A stretch of DNA of 64,000 nucleotides from DAOULT01 sp964646625 (GCA_964646625.1 CAZYHC010000015.1:31496-95495); one strand, 5' to 3'. Positions 1 through 8,564 are shown, counted from the first letter of the stretch. The notes: generated by a model not told the origin, from the letters alone. Translations and numbers: made by a program.

Positions 1-2
1 GG

Positions 3-281
3 GATACGAAGCCCGGCCACTACAGGGTCCAAAGCAAGATTCCGGAGGCTTACGCCAGCATATGGGACCTGCGTATGCCCTACTGGCTGGGCATCTATAC
101 GGTGGGCAAGTACGAAAACGGTATCCACGCCCTGCCCATCCGGCGGAGCGACGGCGTAAAGATGTGGGGAGGGTTACTCGGTCGGCGCGTCTCCTACGGC
201 TGCATCATCCTGAGCGACCAGGCGGCCCAAACGATCTACCACTGGGCCGAATTGGGCATCCCCGTGATTATCAGATATTGA
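3..281 (+). CDS. L,D-transpeptidase (YkuD fold), C-terminal fragment
   Basis: An open frame runs in from the left edge of the window and ends at 281, so only the last 92 residues are present. It carries the YkuD active-site pattern: a His in IHALP and, about 25 residues later, the nucleophile Cys in the motif SYGCI, followed by AAQTIYHWAELGIPV, a typical family ending. L,D-transpeptidases cross-link peptidoglycan stem peptides (3-3 links) or attach proteins to them, outside the cytoplasmic membrane. The usual Arg after SYGC(I/V) is not present here (Ile-Leu follows), a minor deviation. The N-terminal part, including any signal peptide or LysM domain, lies outside the window, so substrate and localisation cannot be read. 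Confidence 0.85.
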   Translation, partial: DTKPGHYRVQSKIPEAYASIWDLRMPYWLGIYTVGKYENGIHALPIRRSDGVKMWGGLLGRRVSYGCIILSDQAAQTIYHWAELGIPVIIRY

Positions 282-359
282 ATCCTGATGCTCAGAAGAG
301 CTACCACCAGTGCTCTCTGGCACCAGTTCATCCACCAACTTAGCTCTGTTTGTTATTTA

Positions 360-1982
360 TTATGTTAAATCTACCAGACATCCCTCGTGGGCTCGCAGGT
401 GGAAGGCCGCCAGGTCAACCGCTCCTTCCCGGTCCAGGTGGGTGGAAAGCCCCAGGCGGCCACGTTGTCCCGCCTCAGCCAGAGAGAAGTCCTGTTCCTC
501 CGCTGAGAAATTGAGGGCTATCAGCATCCGCTGGCTCTCATGTTCCCGCAGGTACACGAAACAACTCCCGGGCACGCCGTCCAGCGGTCGATAGCGGCCC
601 TCGATCAGGGCCGGCGACGCCTTGCGCCTCCAGATCAGCCTCTTGTACAGGTTGAGCAGCGAGGTGGGGTCGGCTTGCTGCGCCTCGACGTTGACCGTCT
701 GGTAGTCAGGGGCTACGGGCAACCAGGGGGCTCGCTCCGAGAAACCGGCGTTCGGGCCAGCATCCCACTGCATGGGGGTTCGCTCCGGGTCGCGGCCCAG
801 GCCCAGCCCTGGCACCCGGATGCCAAAGGGGTCTTGCTCCTTTGCCGGGGGGATTTCCACGTCGGTCATGCCCAGTTCGTCGCCGTAATAGAGGGTGGGG
901 GTGCCGCGCAGGGTGAGCAGCAACATGGCCGCCACCCGAGCCTGGGCCACTCCAAAACGGCTGGCAAGGCGGTGCTCGTCGTGGTTGCCCAGCACGTAGT
1001 TGGGCCAGGCCCCAGGGGGCAAGGCGGCCTCGTACAGGTCCACTCTCCGGCGAAAGAGCTCCGCCTGCCAGGGCAGGCGCATGAGCGTAAAATTGAAGGG
1101 GAAATGTAGCCCGTCCAGGTTCTCGCCGTAGTACTTCATCAACTCCGACAACCAGAACAGGGAAACCTCGCCCACGCTAAAGCGTTCGTCGTAGCTATCC
1201 AGCACCCGACGGAACTCGCGGATGATCTCATGTATTTCCGGGCGGTTGTGGGTATAGATTGGCAATTGGGAGTCATGTGGACCAAGCCGTCTCCTTTTCG
1301 GGGGCCGGGGGTTGGGTGGATTGTCACGAAGCTGGTCATCTTTGATCATGCGGGCGACGACGTCTATGCGGAAGCCATCCACCCCTCGGTCCAGCCAGAA
1401 GCGGAGCACGTCCAGCATCGCCGCCCGTACCTGGGGGTTGCGCCAGTTGAGGTCGGGCTGCTCTTTGAGAAAGGAGTGCAGGTAGTATTGCCCGGTCGCC
1501 TCATCCCACTCCCAGGCGGCCCCGCCGAAAACGCTGAGCCAGTTGTTGGGAGGGCTGCCGTCCGGTTTGGGATCGGCCCAGATGTACCAATCGCGTCGGG
1601 GGTTGTCCCGGGATGAACGAGATTCCTTGAACCAGGGATGCTCGCTGGAGCTATGGTTAGGCACGAAGTCCAGGATGAGGCGCATGTCCCGCTTATGGAC
1701 TGCGGCCAGCAGTTGATCGAAGGCGGCCAGGTCTCCGAACACCGGATCGATGTCGGTGTAGTCGGCCACGTCGTAGCCGAAGTCGGCCATGGGCGAGGGG
1801 TAGATGGGGCTCAGCCAGAGGGCGTCCACGCCCAGCGAGTGGGGCGTGCCGTCGTTCAGGTAGTCCAGGCGTTCCACGATGCCTGCCAGATCGCCGAGGC
1901 CATCGCCGTTGCTATCCTGGAAGCTGCGGGGGTAGATCTGATAGATCACGCCCCGCTGCCACCAGAGGTTCTGATTGCTCAT
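360..1982 (-). CDS. GH13 alpha-glucosidase / oligo-1,6-glucosidase-like enzyme
   Basis: This 540-residue protein has the usual length and layout of GH13 alpha-glucosidases (MalL, alpha-glucosidase and trehalose-synthase relatives). It starts with WWQRGVIYQIYPRSF. The (beta/alpha)8 signatures are DFVPNH (about 105-110), GFRIDVV with the nucleophile Asp207, GEVS with the acid/base Glu272, and LGNHDE with the transition-state Asp335. No signal peptide is visible, so it is probably cytoplasmic and hydrolyses short alpha-1,4 or alpha-1,6 gluco-oligosaccharides. It stands alone, divergent from cvpA, with its own promoter at 2036-2064. An alpha-glucan phosphorylase at 50898 suggests that the organism handles alpha-glucans. 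Exact linkage preference cannot be decided from the sequence; trehalose synthase is less likely because the extra C-terminal domain is absent. Confidence 0.9.
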   Translation of the reverse strand: MSNQNLWWQRGVIYQIYPRSFQDSNGDGLGDLAGIVERLDYLNDGTPHSLGVDALWLSPIYPSPMADFGYDVADYTDIDPVFGDLAAFDQLLAAVHKRDMRLILDFVPNHSSSEHPWFKESRSSRDNPRRDWYIWADPKPDGSPPNNWLSVFGGAAWEWDEATGQYYLHSFLKEQPDLNWRNPQVRAAMLDVLRFWLDRGVDGFRIDVVARMIKDDQLRDNPPNPRPPKRRRLGPHDSQLPIYTHNRPEIHEIIREFRRVLDSYDERFSVGEVSLFWLSELMKYYGENLDGLHFPFNFTLMRLPWQAELFRRRVDLYEAALPPGAWPNYVLGNHDEHRLASRFGVAQARVAAMLLLTLRGTPTLYYGDELGMTDVEIPPAKEQDPFGIRVPGLGLGRDPERTPMQWDAGPNAGFSERAPWLPVAPDYQTVNVEAQQADPTSLLNLYKRLIWRRKASPALIEGRYRPLDGVPGSCFVYLREHESQRMLIALNFSAEEQDFSLAEAGQRGRLGLSTHLDREGAVDLAAFHLRAHEGCLVDLT

Positions 1983-2035
1983 GATTATCGCCCCTCCCCT
2001 ACATGCTTTCCTGTTCTGGATGAGATCGCCTGGAG

Positions 2036-2064
2036 ATTATATCACATTCCGCTTGGCATGGCAA
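2036..2064 (-). promoter_or_regulatory. Probable sigma70 promoter of the GH13 gene
   Basis: Read on the minus strand there is TTGCCA, a 17-nt spacer and TATAAT preceded by TG at the extended -10 position. It lies about 50 bases upstream of the glucosidase start and points away from the cvpA promoter. It shares the string GAATGTGATATA with the cvpA promoter. Confidence 0.6.
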
Positions 2065-2132
2065 TGAAAACGTGTGAGGGCAGAATCCATCAATGCCCCG
2101 TTCACCTTTCCGCGTTTTCTGTTCCTCTACAC

Positions 2133-2160
2133 TTGCCATTTAGCCAGAATGTGATATACT
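2133..2160 (+). promoter_or_regulatory. Probable sigma70 promoter of cvpA-mutS2
   Basis: TTGCCA (2133-2138), a 16-nt spacer and TATACT (2155-2160), with TG one base before the -10 hexamer. It lies about 55 bases upstream of the cvpA start codon, which has a strong AGGAGG ribosome binding site. Confidence 0.6.
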
Positions 2161-2213
2161 TTGAAAAGAGTTCATTACCCGGATTGGACGATAGCCATTA
2201 AGGAGGAGCCCTG

Positions 2214-2780
2214 ATGAATTTTCTGGACGTTCTAATCTTTATCATCCTGGCGGTGGGGATGTTTATCGGTTTCATGCGGGGGTTGTTAAGACAGATCGTG
2301 GGTCTGGTCTCTCTTTACATAACGATCCTCGTAGCCGGGTTCATGTATCCTTTACTGGGGCAGGGGATCCTGGTTTTGGGCCCTAACATGAGCGTCACGG
2401 CTGCCGAGGCCATAGCCTTTGCCTCCCTGGTGTTGCTCGGGTACACCACCCTTAATTTCACCATCTACAGTTCCTACAAAGATACTGTGCTGCCTATACC
2501 GGGGGTATTGAACCAGATGGGAGGCATGGTTTTGGGCTTTTTCCTCACCTGCCTCTGGGTCGGCCTGGCGCTGATAGTTATCCATTTTGTGACTGGAGGA
2601 AAACCCTGGATTGCCTACGATGGGGTACGGCAATTTTTTGCCTTCGCGTTACAAGGCTCTGCTATGGTACGCATCTTCACCATTTTTTTGTCCGTGGCCT
2701 TCCTCTCTCTGGAACCCTGGTTTTATTTCTTCGGCGGGTTGCCACCCATTTTTGATAGATTCATCCATCCTGGAGGCTGA
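2214..2780 (+). CDS. CvpA-family membrane protein
   Basis: A 188-residue, very hydrophobic protein that begins MNFLDVLIFIILAVGMFIGF and then GLLRQIVGLVSLYI, the N-terminal pattern of the CvpA (colicin V production accessory protein) family. Four to five membrane segments can be traced, near residues 5-25, 28-50, 60-80, 100-125 and 150-172. A strong AAGGAGGAG Shine-Dalgarno sits just before the ATG. The gene lies directly upstream of mutS2, an arrangement common in bacteria where the two are adjacent. The biochemical role of CvpA proteins is poorly defined; envelope integrity has been proposed in other bacteria. Family assignment is fairly secure, function is not. Confidence 0.8.
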   Translation: MNFLDVLIFIILAVGMFIGFMRGLLRQIVGLVSLYITILVAGFMYPLLGQGILVLGPNMSVTAAEAIAFASLVLLGYTTLNFTIYSSYKDTVLPIPGVLNQMGGMVLGFFLTCLWVGLALIVIHFVTGGKPWIAYDGVRQFFAFALQGSAMVRIFTIFLSVAFLSLEPWFYFFGGLPPIFDRFIHPGG

Positions 2781-2848
2781 ACCTCTTTCGACCGTGACAC
2801 AGAGGGTATCGTGACAGTCGGCACACCCGTTTCCTTGACTATTATTCG

Positions 2849-5224
2849 ATGGATAGCAAACACCTAAAGACCTTAGAATATCCCAAGATATTGAAACGCC
2901 TGGCCACATATACCTCTTTTTCTGGCGGTCGGGAACTGGCTCTGAACCTGGAGGTAACCACCGACATTATAAGCGCCCGTGAGCGCCAGAAGGAGACCAC
3001 CGAAGCCAGAAGACTTTTCGCGCTTCAGGCTGACCTCTCTTTGGGCGGGGTGTACGACGTGCGCCAGGCCGTCAAGGACGCCCGCCTGGGCATTGTTCTT
3101 CCTCCCACCACGTTTTTGGATATCCGCAATACTCTGCTGGGGGGGCGGAGGGTGCGCAGAACCATCATCCGGTTGAGAGAAAAATGCCCTCTCCTGGCCG
3201 CCAAAGCGCAGTACATTGAGGAATGTCCCCACCTGATGGCGGAGATCGCCCGCTGCCTCGACGAACGAGGCGAAGTAGCCGACCGGGCCAGCGTGGCCCT
3301 GGCTCGTATCCGCCGCCAGTTGAAAGAAGCCCACGAAGACCTGCTGGACAGGCTCAACCGGATCATTGCCTCGCCCGCCAGCGCCACCTTTCTGCAAGAG
3401 CCGCTTATCACCCAACGGGGCGACCGTTACGTCATCCCTCTCAAAGTCGAGTTCAAGGGACGCATCCCCGGCCTGGTGCACGATCAATCCTCCAGCGGGG
3501 CCACCCTCTTCATCGAACCGCTGCTCACCGTCGAGCTGAACAACCGCTGGCGGGAGTTACAACTGGAAGAGGAGAGGGAGGTGAGGCGCATCCTGGCCGA
3601 ACTATCCACCCTGGTGGCCGAGGAGGGAGATTTCATCGAACGGACGGTGGGGATGCTGGCCGAGTTAGACCTGATCTTTGCCAGGGCGAAGTATGCGGAG
3701 GAGATAAGGGGGGTCGAACCTAAACTGGTGGGATTTAAAAAGATGCCAGAGCAGGCCAACCGCCGCCATCCTGGTTCGAGCCTGCGGTTGCTCAAGGCCC
3801 GCCATCCCCTGCTTAAGCCGGGAGCGGTGGTGCCCATCGACGTTCACCTGGGCGACGAGTTCTTTATCCTGCTCATCACCGGGCCTAATACCGGGGGCAA
3901 GACAGTCTCCCTCAAAACGGTGGGCCTTTTGACCCTGATGGCCCAGGCCGGGTTGCACATTCCAGCCGATGAAGGCTCCACCCTGTCCGTCTTCAACGGC
4001 ATCTACGCCGACATCGGCGACGAGCAATCCATCGAGCAGAGCCTTTCCACCTTTTCTTCGCACCTGACCAACATCGTTGCCATCCTGAATCGGGCCGACG
4101 ACCACTCCCTGGTTCTGCTGGACGAACTGGGGGCCGGTACCGACCCCACCGAAGGTTCGGCCCTGGCCCGCGCCCTGCTTTCCACTCTGCTGGAAAAAGG
4201 GTTGACCACGCTGGCAACCACCCATTCTTCGGAGCTGAAGGTCTACGCCCACGCCACGCCCGGCGTGGAAAACGCCAGCGTCGAGTTTGACCAGGAGACC
4301 CTGTCTCCCACCTACGAGCTGAGCATTGGCCTGCCCGGCCGAAGTAACGCCTTTGCCATCGCCGCCCGCCTGGGACTCCCTGGAGAGATCATCGACCGGG
4401 CCAGAAGCCTGGTGTCGCCCCAAAACCTGGAGACAGAGGCCCTGCTGACCGAAATCAAGCAGACCCGGCAGGAGATGTCGAAAGACCGGCAGGCCGCAGC
4501 GATAGCCCTTCAAGAGGCCGAAAGCCGGGAACGGGAGTTGGGTGAGCGTCTGGCCGCCATCGAAAAGGCGCGGCGAGAGGTGCTGGCCGAGGCCCGTGAC
4601 CAGGCTCAACGAGAACTGGAGGCCGTGCGTCAGGAAATTCGCAGCCTCAGCTCCGGCCTGGAAATGAGGAACATCACCGAGGAGTGGCTGGCCCAGGCTG
4701 AGGAAAGGCTGTCCAGGCTGGAACAAAGCACCGCTCCTCTGGAGCGTGTCGTCCGCCAGAGGCCACAGGTTGCGCTGGCCCCCGGCGATACCGTCTGGGT
4801 GGAGGGCCTGGGAGCTACAGGCCAGATCACCGCATTGGCAGACGATGAGGTCGAAGTCCAGGTGGGCAACTTCCGGGTCAGAACGGGGCGGAAAACTCTG
4901 GAGTTGAGACAAAAAGCTGCCCCGCAGGAACTAAGAGGCCAGCGGGCCGTGACAGTCACCACGGCTCGGCCGCCCTCGCCCGGCCTGGAGTTGGACCTGC
5001 GGGGCCTGCGGGTGGAGGAGGCCCTCCCTCGCCTGGACAAATACCTGGACGAGGCCCACCTGGCCGGGCTGCCCCACGTGCGCATCATCCACGGCAAGGG
5101 GACGGGCGCCCTACGTCAGGCCACGCGCCAGCAGTTGGAAGGTCATCCCCTGGTCGTCTCTTACCGGCCGGGCGACCGCTACGAGGGTGGAGATGGGGTG
5201 ACGGTGGCCGAGTTGGTCGGCTAG
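2849..5224 (+). CDS. mutS2: Endonuclease MutS2 (Smr-domain MutS homologue)
   Basis: The protein is 791 residues, the usual MutS2 length. It lacks the mismatch-recognition N-terminal domain of MutS and starts with the core helical region. The ABC-type ATPase has the P-loop GPNTGGKT at 345-352, a Walker B in LVLLDELGAGTDPTEG and the conserved TTHSSELK. A coiled region (about 515-630) leads to a KOW-like stretch and a C-terminal Smr endonuclease domain (about 715-791) with LDLRG and HGKGTGALR. MutS2 acts on recombination intermediates or collided ribosomes in other bacteria rather than on mismatches. No clear Shine-Dalgarno precedes the ATG, so it may be translationally linked to cvpA. Its stop codon overlaps the stop of the convergent radical-SAM gene in the palindrome CTAG. 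Confidence 0.95.
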   Translation: MDSKHLKTLEYPKILKRLATYTSFSGGRELALNLEVTTDIISARERQKETTEARRLFALQADLSLGGVYDVRQAVKDARLGIVLPPTTFLDIRNTLLGGRRVRRTIIRLREKCPLLAAKAQYIEECPHLMAEIARCLDERGEVADRASVALARIRRQLKEAHEDLLDRLNRIIASPASATFLQEPLITQRGDRYVIPLKVEFKGRIPGLVHDQSSSGATLFIEPLLTVELNNRWRELQLEEEREVRRILAELSTLVAEEGDFIERTVGMLAELDLIFARAKYAEEIRGVEPKLVGFKKMPEQANRRHPGSSLRLLKARHPLLKPGAVVPIDVHLGDEFFILLITGPNTGGKTVSLKTVGLLTLMAQAGLHIPADEGSTLSVFNGIYADIGDEQSIEQSLSTFSSHLTNIVAILNRADDHSLVLLDELGAGTDPTEGSALARALLSTLLEKGLTTLATTHSSELKVYAHATPGVENASVEFDQETLSPTYELSIGLPGRSNAFAIAARLGLPGEIIDRARSLVSPQNLETEALLTEIKQTRQEMSKDRQAAAIALQEAESRERELGERLAAIEKARREVLAEARDQAQRELEAVRQEIRSLSSGLEMRNITEEWLAQAEERLSRLEQSTAPLERVVRQRPQVALAPGDTVWVEGLGATGQITALADDEVEVQVGNFRVRTGRKTLELRQKAAPQELRGQRAVTVTTARPPSPGLELDLRGLRVEEALPRLDKYLDEAHLAGLPHVRIIHGKGTGALRQATRQQLEGHPLVVSYRPGDRYEGGDGVTVAELVG

Positions 5225-6585
5225 AGGTAGCAACGACTTAAGTCGTCACTACCATCGTTGTGTTGCCTGAACAGATCGAAGCGGGGGCATTCGGCATCTC
5301 CGGCACTCAGATTCCCCTGCTCATGCCAGGCCAGGCACCGGCTCCCGCCGCATAGCGAAGCAATACGACATCCCCGGCACCTTCCGCCGGGCAGGAGTGT
5401 CGGGTCGCGTAGTCCCTCCCAGCCTGGCCCTCGCTGCCAGAGGGTGGCGAACGCTTCTTCTCGCACACTTCCGGCACAAAGATGCGCCAGGAAGGAGCAG
5501 GGAGTCACCCGGCCATCGGGCCAGACGGTGCAAATGCGCTGGCCCGCGGCACAGCCGTAGACCGCCCCGCGCTGTAAAATCTGGGGGGGCACATCCCCCA
5601 TCAGACAGACCAGGGCGCTACCCACCTCCAGTTCCAGCCTCCCCTGCCAGGCGATCAGAGTGGCCCTTAAATGGGCCAGATCGTTCCGGCGCAGGCGGTT
5701 GGCGGCGTACCAGGAAGGGTCTGTCCCCGGCTTGGGTCGCAACACCGTCACCTGGCGCACCCCCAGGACGTGCAGGCGGCTCAGGATGTGGGACAGACCA
5801 GGGAGCGAGGCAGATGTGACCAGAAGATTCACTCCCACCGCCAGCGACGAGGACAACAAGAGACGCAAGGCCCGCAGTGCAGCCACGGTTCGACTGTAGG
5901 TGCCTGGCACTTCCAAAGTGCCAGGCACCTGGATCACTGCGTCGCAGGTGGGGCCGTTCAGACTGACGTTGACTTGCCTCACGCCGGCCGCCTCCAGTCG
6001 GCGCACCATCTCAGCGGTGAGGAGTATCCCGTTGGTAGTCAGGTTGGGCACAATGCCTTTCCGGCAGGCGTAGGCCAGCACCTCGACCAGGTCGTCGCGC
6101 AGCAGGGGCTCGCCCCCACCCACGGCCAACTGAAAGACCTGCATCTCGGCCCACTGGTCAATCAGATGGCAGAGTTCCTTTGTGCTCATTTCTGGTTCAA
6201 CTGATGGGCGGGGGACGTAGCAGCCGGGACAACCGAGATTGCAACGAGTGGTGATAGCCGGGTGAACGGTCTCAGGGGCCGAGAGGGTGCCCCCTTCAGC
6301 CCTGACGACTGAAGTCGTTGCTACCGGCCGGGCATCAACACCGCCTGGGGGAGACACCTGGTTGGAAGCCAGGTCTTTGCCGCCGTCCACCGGCGTGAGG
6401 AAGCCCAGCGTCACCAGTTGGCTCACCACCATGCCTGTCGCCACGTCGTCGGGGAGGTCGTGTTGGCTGCGGGGCTGGCGGAAGGTCTGAAGCAGGGCGA
6501 AGGCCTGGCCATCCAGTTCGAGGGTGATGCCCCGCTGGCGATGGAAAGCCATCCCTCCAAAGGCTTCTGGGCGCAGGATCACCGC
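5221..6585 (-). CDS. PqqD-like / radical SAM / SPASM protein (peptide-modification type)
   Basis: About 454 residues if translation begins at the GTG at 6585; CTG at 6600 or ATG at 6555 are alternatives, and no start has a clear Shine-Dalgarno. The N-terminal 65 residues (VILRPEAFGG onward) resemble a PqqD-type peptide-binding domain. The radical SAM core has Cys114, Cys118 and Cys121 (CNLGCPGC), which would hold the AdoMet-binding 4Fe-4S cluster, followed by GGGEPLLRDD. The C-terminal SPASM region is Cys-rich (CAAGQRIC, TPC, CRGCRIASLCGG). This layout is typical of enzymes that modify ribosomally made peptides. No precursor peptide was recognised nearby. Two repeats are translated inside it: a 33-bp palindrome at 5898-5930 and a family B repeat at 6304-6325, so the linker and a helix junction carry extra residues. 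Confidence 0.8.
   Translation of the reverse strand, partial: AVILRPEAFGGMAFHRQRGITLELDGQAFALLQTFRQPRSQHDLPDDVATGMVVSQLVTLGFLTPVDGGKDLASNQVSPPGGVDARPVATTSVVRAEGGTLSAPETVHPAITTRCNLGCPGCYVPRPSVEPEMSTKELCHLIDQWAEMQVFQLAVGGGEPLLRDDLVEVLAYACRKGIVPNLTTNGILLTAEMVRRLEAAGVRQVNVSLNGPTCDAVIQVPGTLEVPGTYSRTVAALRALRLLLSSSLAVGVNLLVTSASLPGLSHILSRLHVLGVRQVTVLRPKPGTDPSWYAANRLRRNDLAHLRATLIAWQGRLELEVGSALVCLMGDVPPQILQRGAVYGCAAGQRICTVWPDGRVTPCSFLAHLCAGSVREEAFATLWQRGPGWEGLRDPTLLPGGRCRGCRIASLCGGSRCLAWHEQGNLSAGDAECPRFDLFRQHNDGSDDLSRCYL
5226..5253. repeat. Dispersed palindromic repeat, family B copy 1
   Basis: Imperfect palindrome with arms GGTAGCAACGACTT and AAGTCGTCACTACC. It forms the last codons of the convergent radical-SAM gene, just past the mutS2 stop. 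Related copies occur at 6304-6325 and 7289-7310. Confidence 0.75.
5898..5930. repeat. Palindromic repeat, family A copy 1 (inside a CDS)
   Basis: Perfect 15-3-15 palindrome: AGGTGCCTGGCACTT, CCA, AAGTGCCAGGCACCT. It lies in frame within the radical-SAM gene, where it encodes the segment VPGTLEVPGT on the minus strand. Confidence 0.95.
6304..6325. repeat. Family B repeat copy 2 (inside a CDS)
   Basis: GACGACTGAAGTCG followed by TTGCTACC, half of the family B palindrome. It lies in frame in the linker between the PqqD-like and radical-SAM domains. Confidence 0.6.
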
Positions 6586-6616
6586 GGGAGGACACTTCAG
6601 ACATAGCTTACCCCTA

Positions 6617-7216
6617 TCAGTGGCGGGTGATGATACTTCGCAGGGTTCGGGCGCTCTCTGAAAGCTTGCCCGTCGCTTCTTCATCTTCAACCTCTTCTTC
6701 ATAGCCGTACACATCGTACACGGCCTGCAAAGCCCCCAGGTCTCCCGCCAGCAGCTCGTCACGAATCTTCTCGAACAGGTCCGCCAGGCCGTCAAAGGGG
6801 TCGTCACCCATAGCACCGTAAGCCGCGCCGTAGTCCATCGAAAAGCCAAAGTAGACGATCATCCGTTCTCCGACCTGTCTGACGTTGATGCCATTGCCGT
6901 CATAGTCGCATTCATAGCGGCCAATGCGTTCAAAGAGGTCCTGGCCGTAGGGCAGAGATAGATGGACAGCCCACCAGTCGTAGCTCTCGCTGACCAGGAT
7001 GTCGTAACCCATAGTCAACAACTTTTCGCTCCACTCCCAGGGCATGCTGTAGTCACCCCAGTACTGGAATTCGAGTGTGCGGCCTCGTGGCTGTCTATCC
7101 GTAAGAGCGGCAATTGCTTCCCGCTGCTCCTTGCTGAGTCGCTCCAGCGCAAAGAAATAATAGTTGGATGAGCTATGGTCGGCTTCAAAACCGTGACGTA
7201 CACTGACGATTTTCAT
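6617..7216 (-). CDS. Hypothetical protein, acidic C-terminus
   Basis: A 199-residue protein of no family I recognise. The start chosen is the ATG at 7216, five bases after a strong GGGAGG; a GTG at 7222 overlaps that site. The sequence is rich in aromatic residues (HSSSNYYFFALE, FQYWGDYSMPWEWSE, SESYDWWAVHLSLPY) and ends with an acidic helical tail (YGYEEEVEDEE). There is no signal peptide, membrane segment or clear metal motif, so it is probably a soluble cytoplasmic protein. It directly precedes the PqqD/radical-SAM gene on the same strand (about 30 bases), so the two may be co-expressed, but its size and composition do not suggest a peptide precursor. Confidence 0.65.
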   Translation of the reverse strand: MKIVSVRHGFEADHSSSNYYFFALERLSKEQREAIAALTDRQPRGRTLEFQYWGDYSMPWEWSEKLLTMGYDILVSESYDWWAVHLSLPYGQDLFERIGRYECDYDGNGINVRQVGERMIVYFGFSMDYGAAYGAMGDDPFDGLADLFEKIRDELLAGDLGALQAVYDVYGYEEEVEDEEATGKLSESARTLRSIITRH

Positions 7217-7288
7217 TTTCACCTCCCTGTCTTTCGTTTCGTCCCTCTGCCATGAAAACGGCCGGTTTCATCGGGACGTGTGAACACG

Positions 7289-7310
7289 AAACGATTAAAG
7301 TCGTTACTAC
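7289..7310. repeat. Family B repeat copy 3
   Basis: AAACGATTAAAGTCGTTACTAC, a diverged relative of the palindrome at 5226-5253. It lies between the URO-D-type gene and the hypothetical gene at 7216. Confidence 0.5.
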
Positions 7311-7319
7311 AATCTGCGT

Positions 7320-8564
7320 TCATCGGCGGCTTTTCTTCTCGAACTCGGCAAAAGAGGGCTGAGGAGAAAGGTCCAACCTGATAGTTTCCAGGTCTTCAGC
7401 GATCGGATATTGCCCATAGAGATGCGCCGCTTTAACGAAGGCGTGAACGTGCTCGGAGGGCGTATCGGCCGGAATTTCGTTGATAAACATCGTGAGTTTG
7501 CCTTCTGGCGCAGCCAGGCGCAGGTAGTGACGCACCCGGTCAACGATGCGCTCCGGCGGCCCCTGTCGGATGAAGGGGGCGCTGAGGCCCAACATCAGCA
7601 AAGCCTGGTGTCGTCGGGCCACGGCCGCAAACCGTTCCGGCCCCAACTCGGCTACGTCGGGATCGGCGGCAAATAGATAAGAGGCCAGGGAGTAAGGGAA
7701 ACGGTCAGGCTGGGTCTTCATTTTGAGGCCCATCCAATATTCAGGGCCAGGTTCTTTGTCTTTCAGAAACCGCTCTCCCCAATGGCTGTTCAGGTGGACG
7801 TTGGGGCAGGCCCGACGTAGCCGCCGGCCGTATTCGATCACGTATTCTTCGTACATGGCGGGGGTGACGTTGGGCAAAGAGGCCCAGGCGTCCATAGCGT
7901 GAACCCCCAGCAGGCGGGCCAGGTAGCCGCCGGGGCGCTCACGATTGAGAGTGTTCACCCAGGGCACGAGCACCTCGTCCACCAAAAAAGTAAACAGATC
8001 GTGGACAAAATCGGGCTGAGTGTGCATGTCCATAATCAGGTTGGCGTAACCGCGCACGTTGACCGCCAGGCTAAAGGGGCCAGTACAGAGCGCCGTTGGC
8101 AGGTTATCGCTCAGATGGGCGCACAGGTCGTAGATTTCCAGGGCATAAGGCATCCGGCCATCCCGCTGGGGATGGGGCGGCTTTAGACGGAGCAGGTCGG
8201 CGGGCTTCTCGATCAGAGGATGGTCTACGTCCACGCACGGGATGTCGTCGGGCAGGTAAACAAGGGGCTGTCCCAGGGCTTCTGCCTCCAGGTTATATAC
8301 GTCGTAGATAGGAGCCAGGACGTCAAAATCGTAGTAGTCGGTCACGGCGGTGATAACCTGGGCAAAGACCTGGGCGTCGGTGTAGAAGGTGCTGGCCGGC
8401 ACTCCTGCCAGCCGTCGGGCATGTTCCGGCATTTGGGCGTAGACCGGCACCCGAACTGGCCGACCAAAGCCGGCGGCCAGCAGGCACTCTTGTTTGTCCA
8501 ACTCAAACCAGGACACCCCCTGGGCATAGAGCCACGCTTTAAGCATTTGTAAAGTCAGTCCCAT
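7320..8564 (-). CDS. Uroporphyrinogen decarboxylase-fold protein (corrinoid methyltransferase-like)
   Basis: The 414-residue protein fits the URO-D superfamily TIM barrel, which includes HemE and methyltransferases of the MtaA/MtbA type. Supporting stretches are FDVLAPIYDVYNLEAEALG, LCTGPFSLAVNVRGYANLI and the helix QPDFVHDLFTFLVDEV. The HxC-type zinc motif of MtaA proteins is not seen; the matching region reads NVHLNSHWGERF, so metal binding and activity are uncertain. HemE itself is unlikely: heme here appears to be made from siroheme, and the protein sits among sugar-metabolism genes. It follows the Gfo/Idh gene by about 80 bases. A role in methyl or one-carbon transfer is inference only. 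Confidence 0.75.
   Translation of the reverse strand: MGLTLQMLKAWLYAQGVSWFELDKQECLLAAGFGRPVRVPVYAQMPEHARRLAGVPASTFYTDAQVFAQVITAVTDYYDFDVLAPIYDVYNLEAEALGQPLVYLPDDIPCVDVDHPLIEKPADLLRLKPPHPQRDGRMPYALEIYDLCAHLSDNLPTALCTGPFSLAVNVRGYANLIMDMHTQPDFVHDLFTFLVDEVLVPWVNTLNRERPGGYLARLLGVHAMDAWASLPNVTPAMYEEYVIEYGRRLRRACPNVHLNSHWGERFLKDKEPGPEYWMGLKMKTQPDRFPYSLASYLFAADPDVAELGPERFAAVARRHQALLMLGLSAPFIRQGPPERIVDRVRHYLRLAAPEGKLTMFINEIPADTPSEHVHAFVKAAHLYGQYPIAEDLETIRLDLSPQPSFAEFEKKSRR

Noticed and set aside
3665..4912. Long open frame of 415 codons on the minus strand within mutS2
   Set aside because: It is the antisense of a strongly conserved gene and encodes no recognisable motif; high GC favours such shadows.
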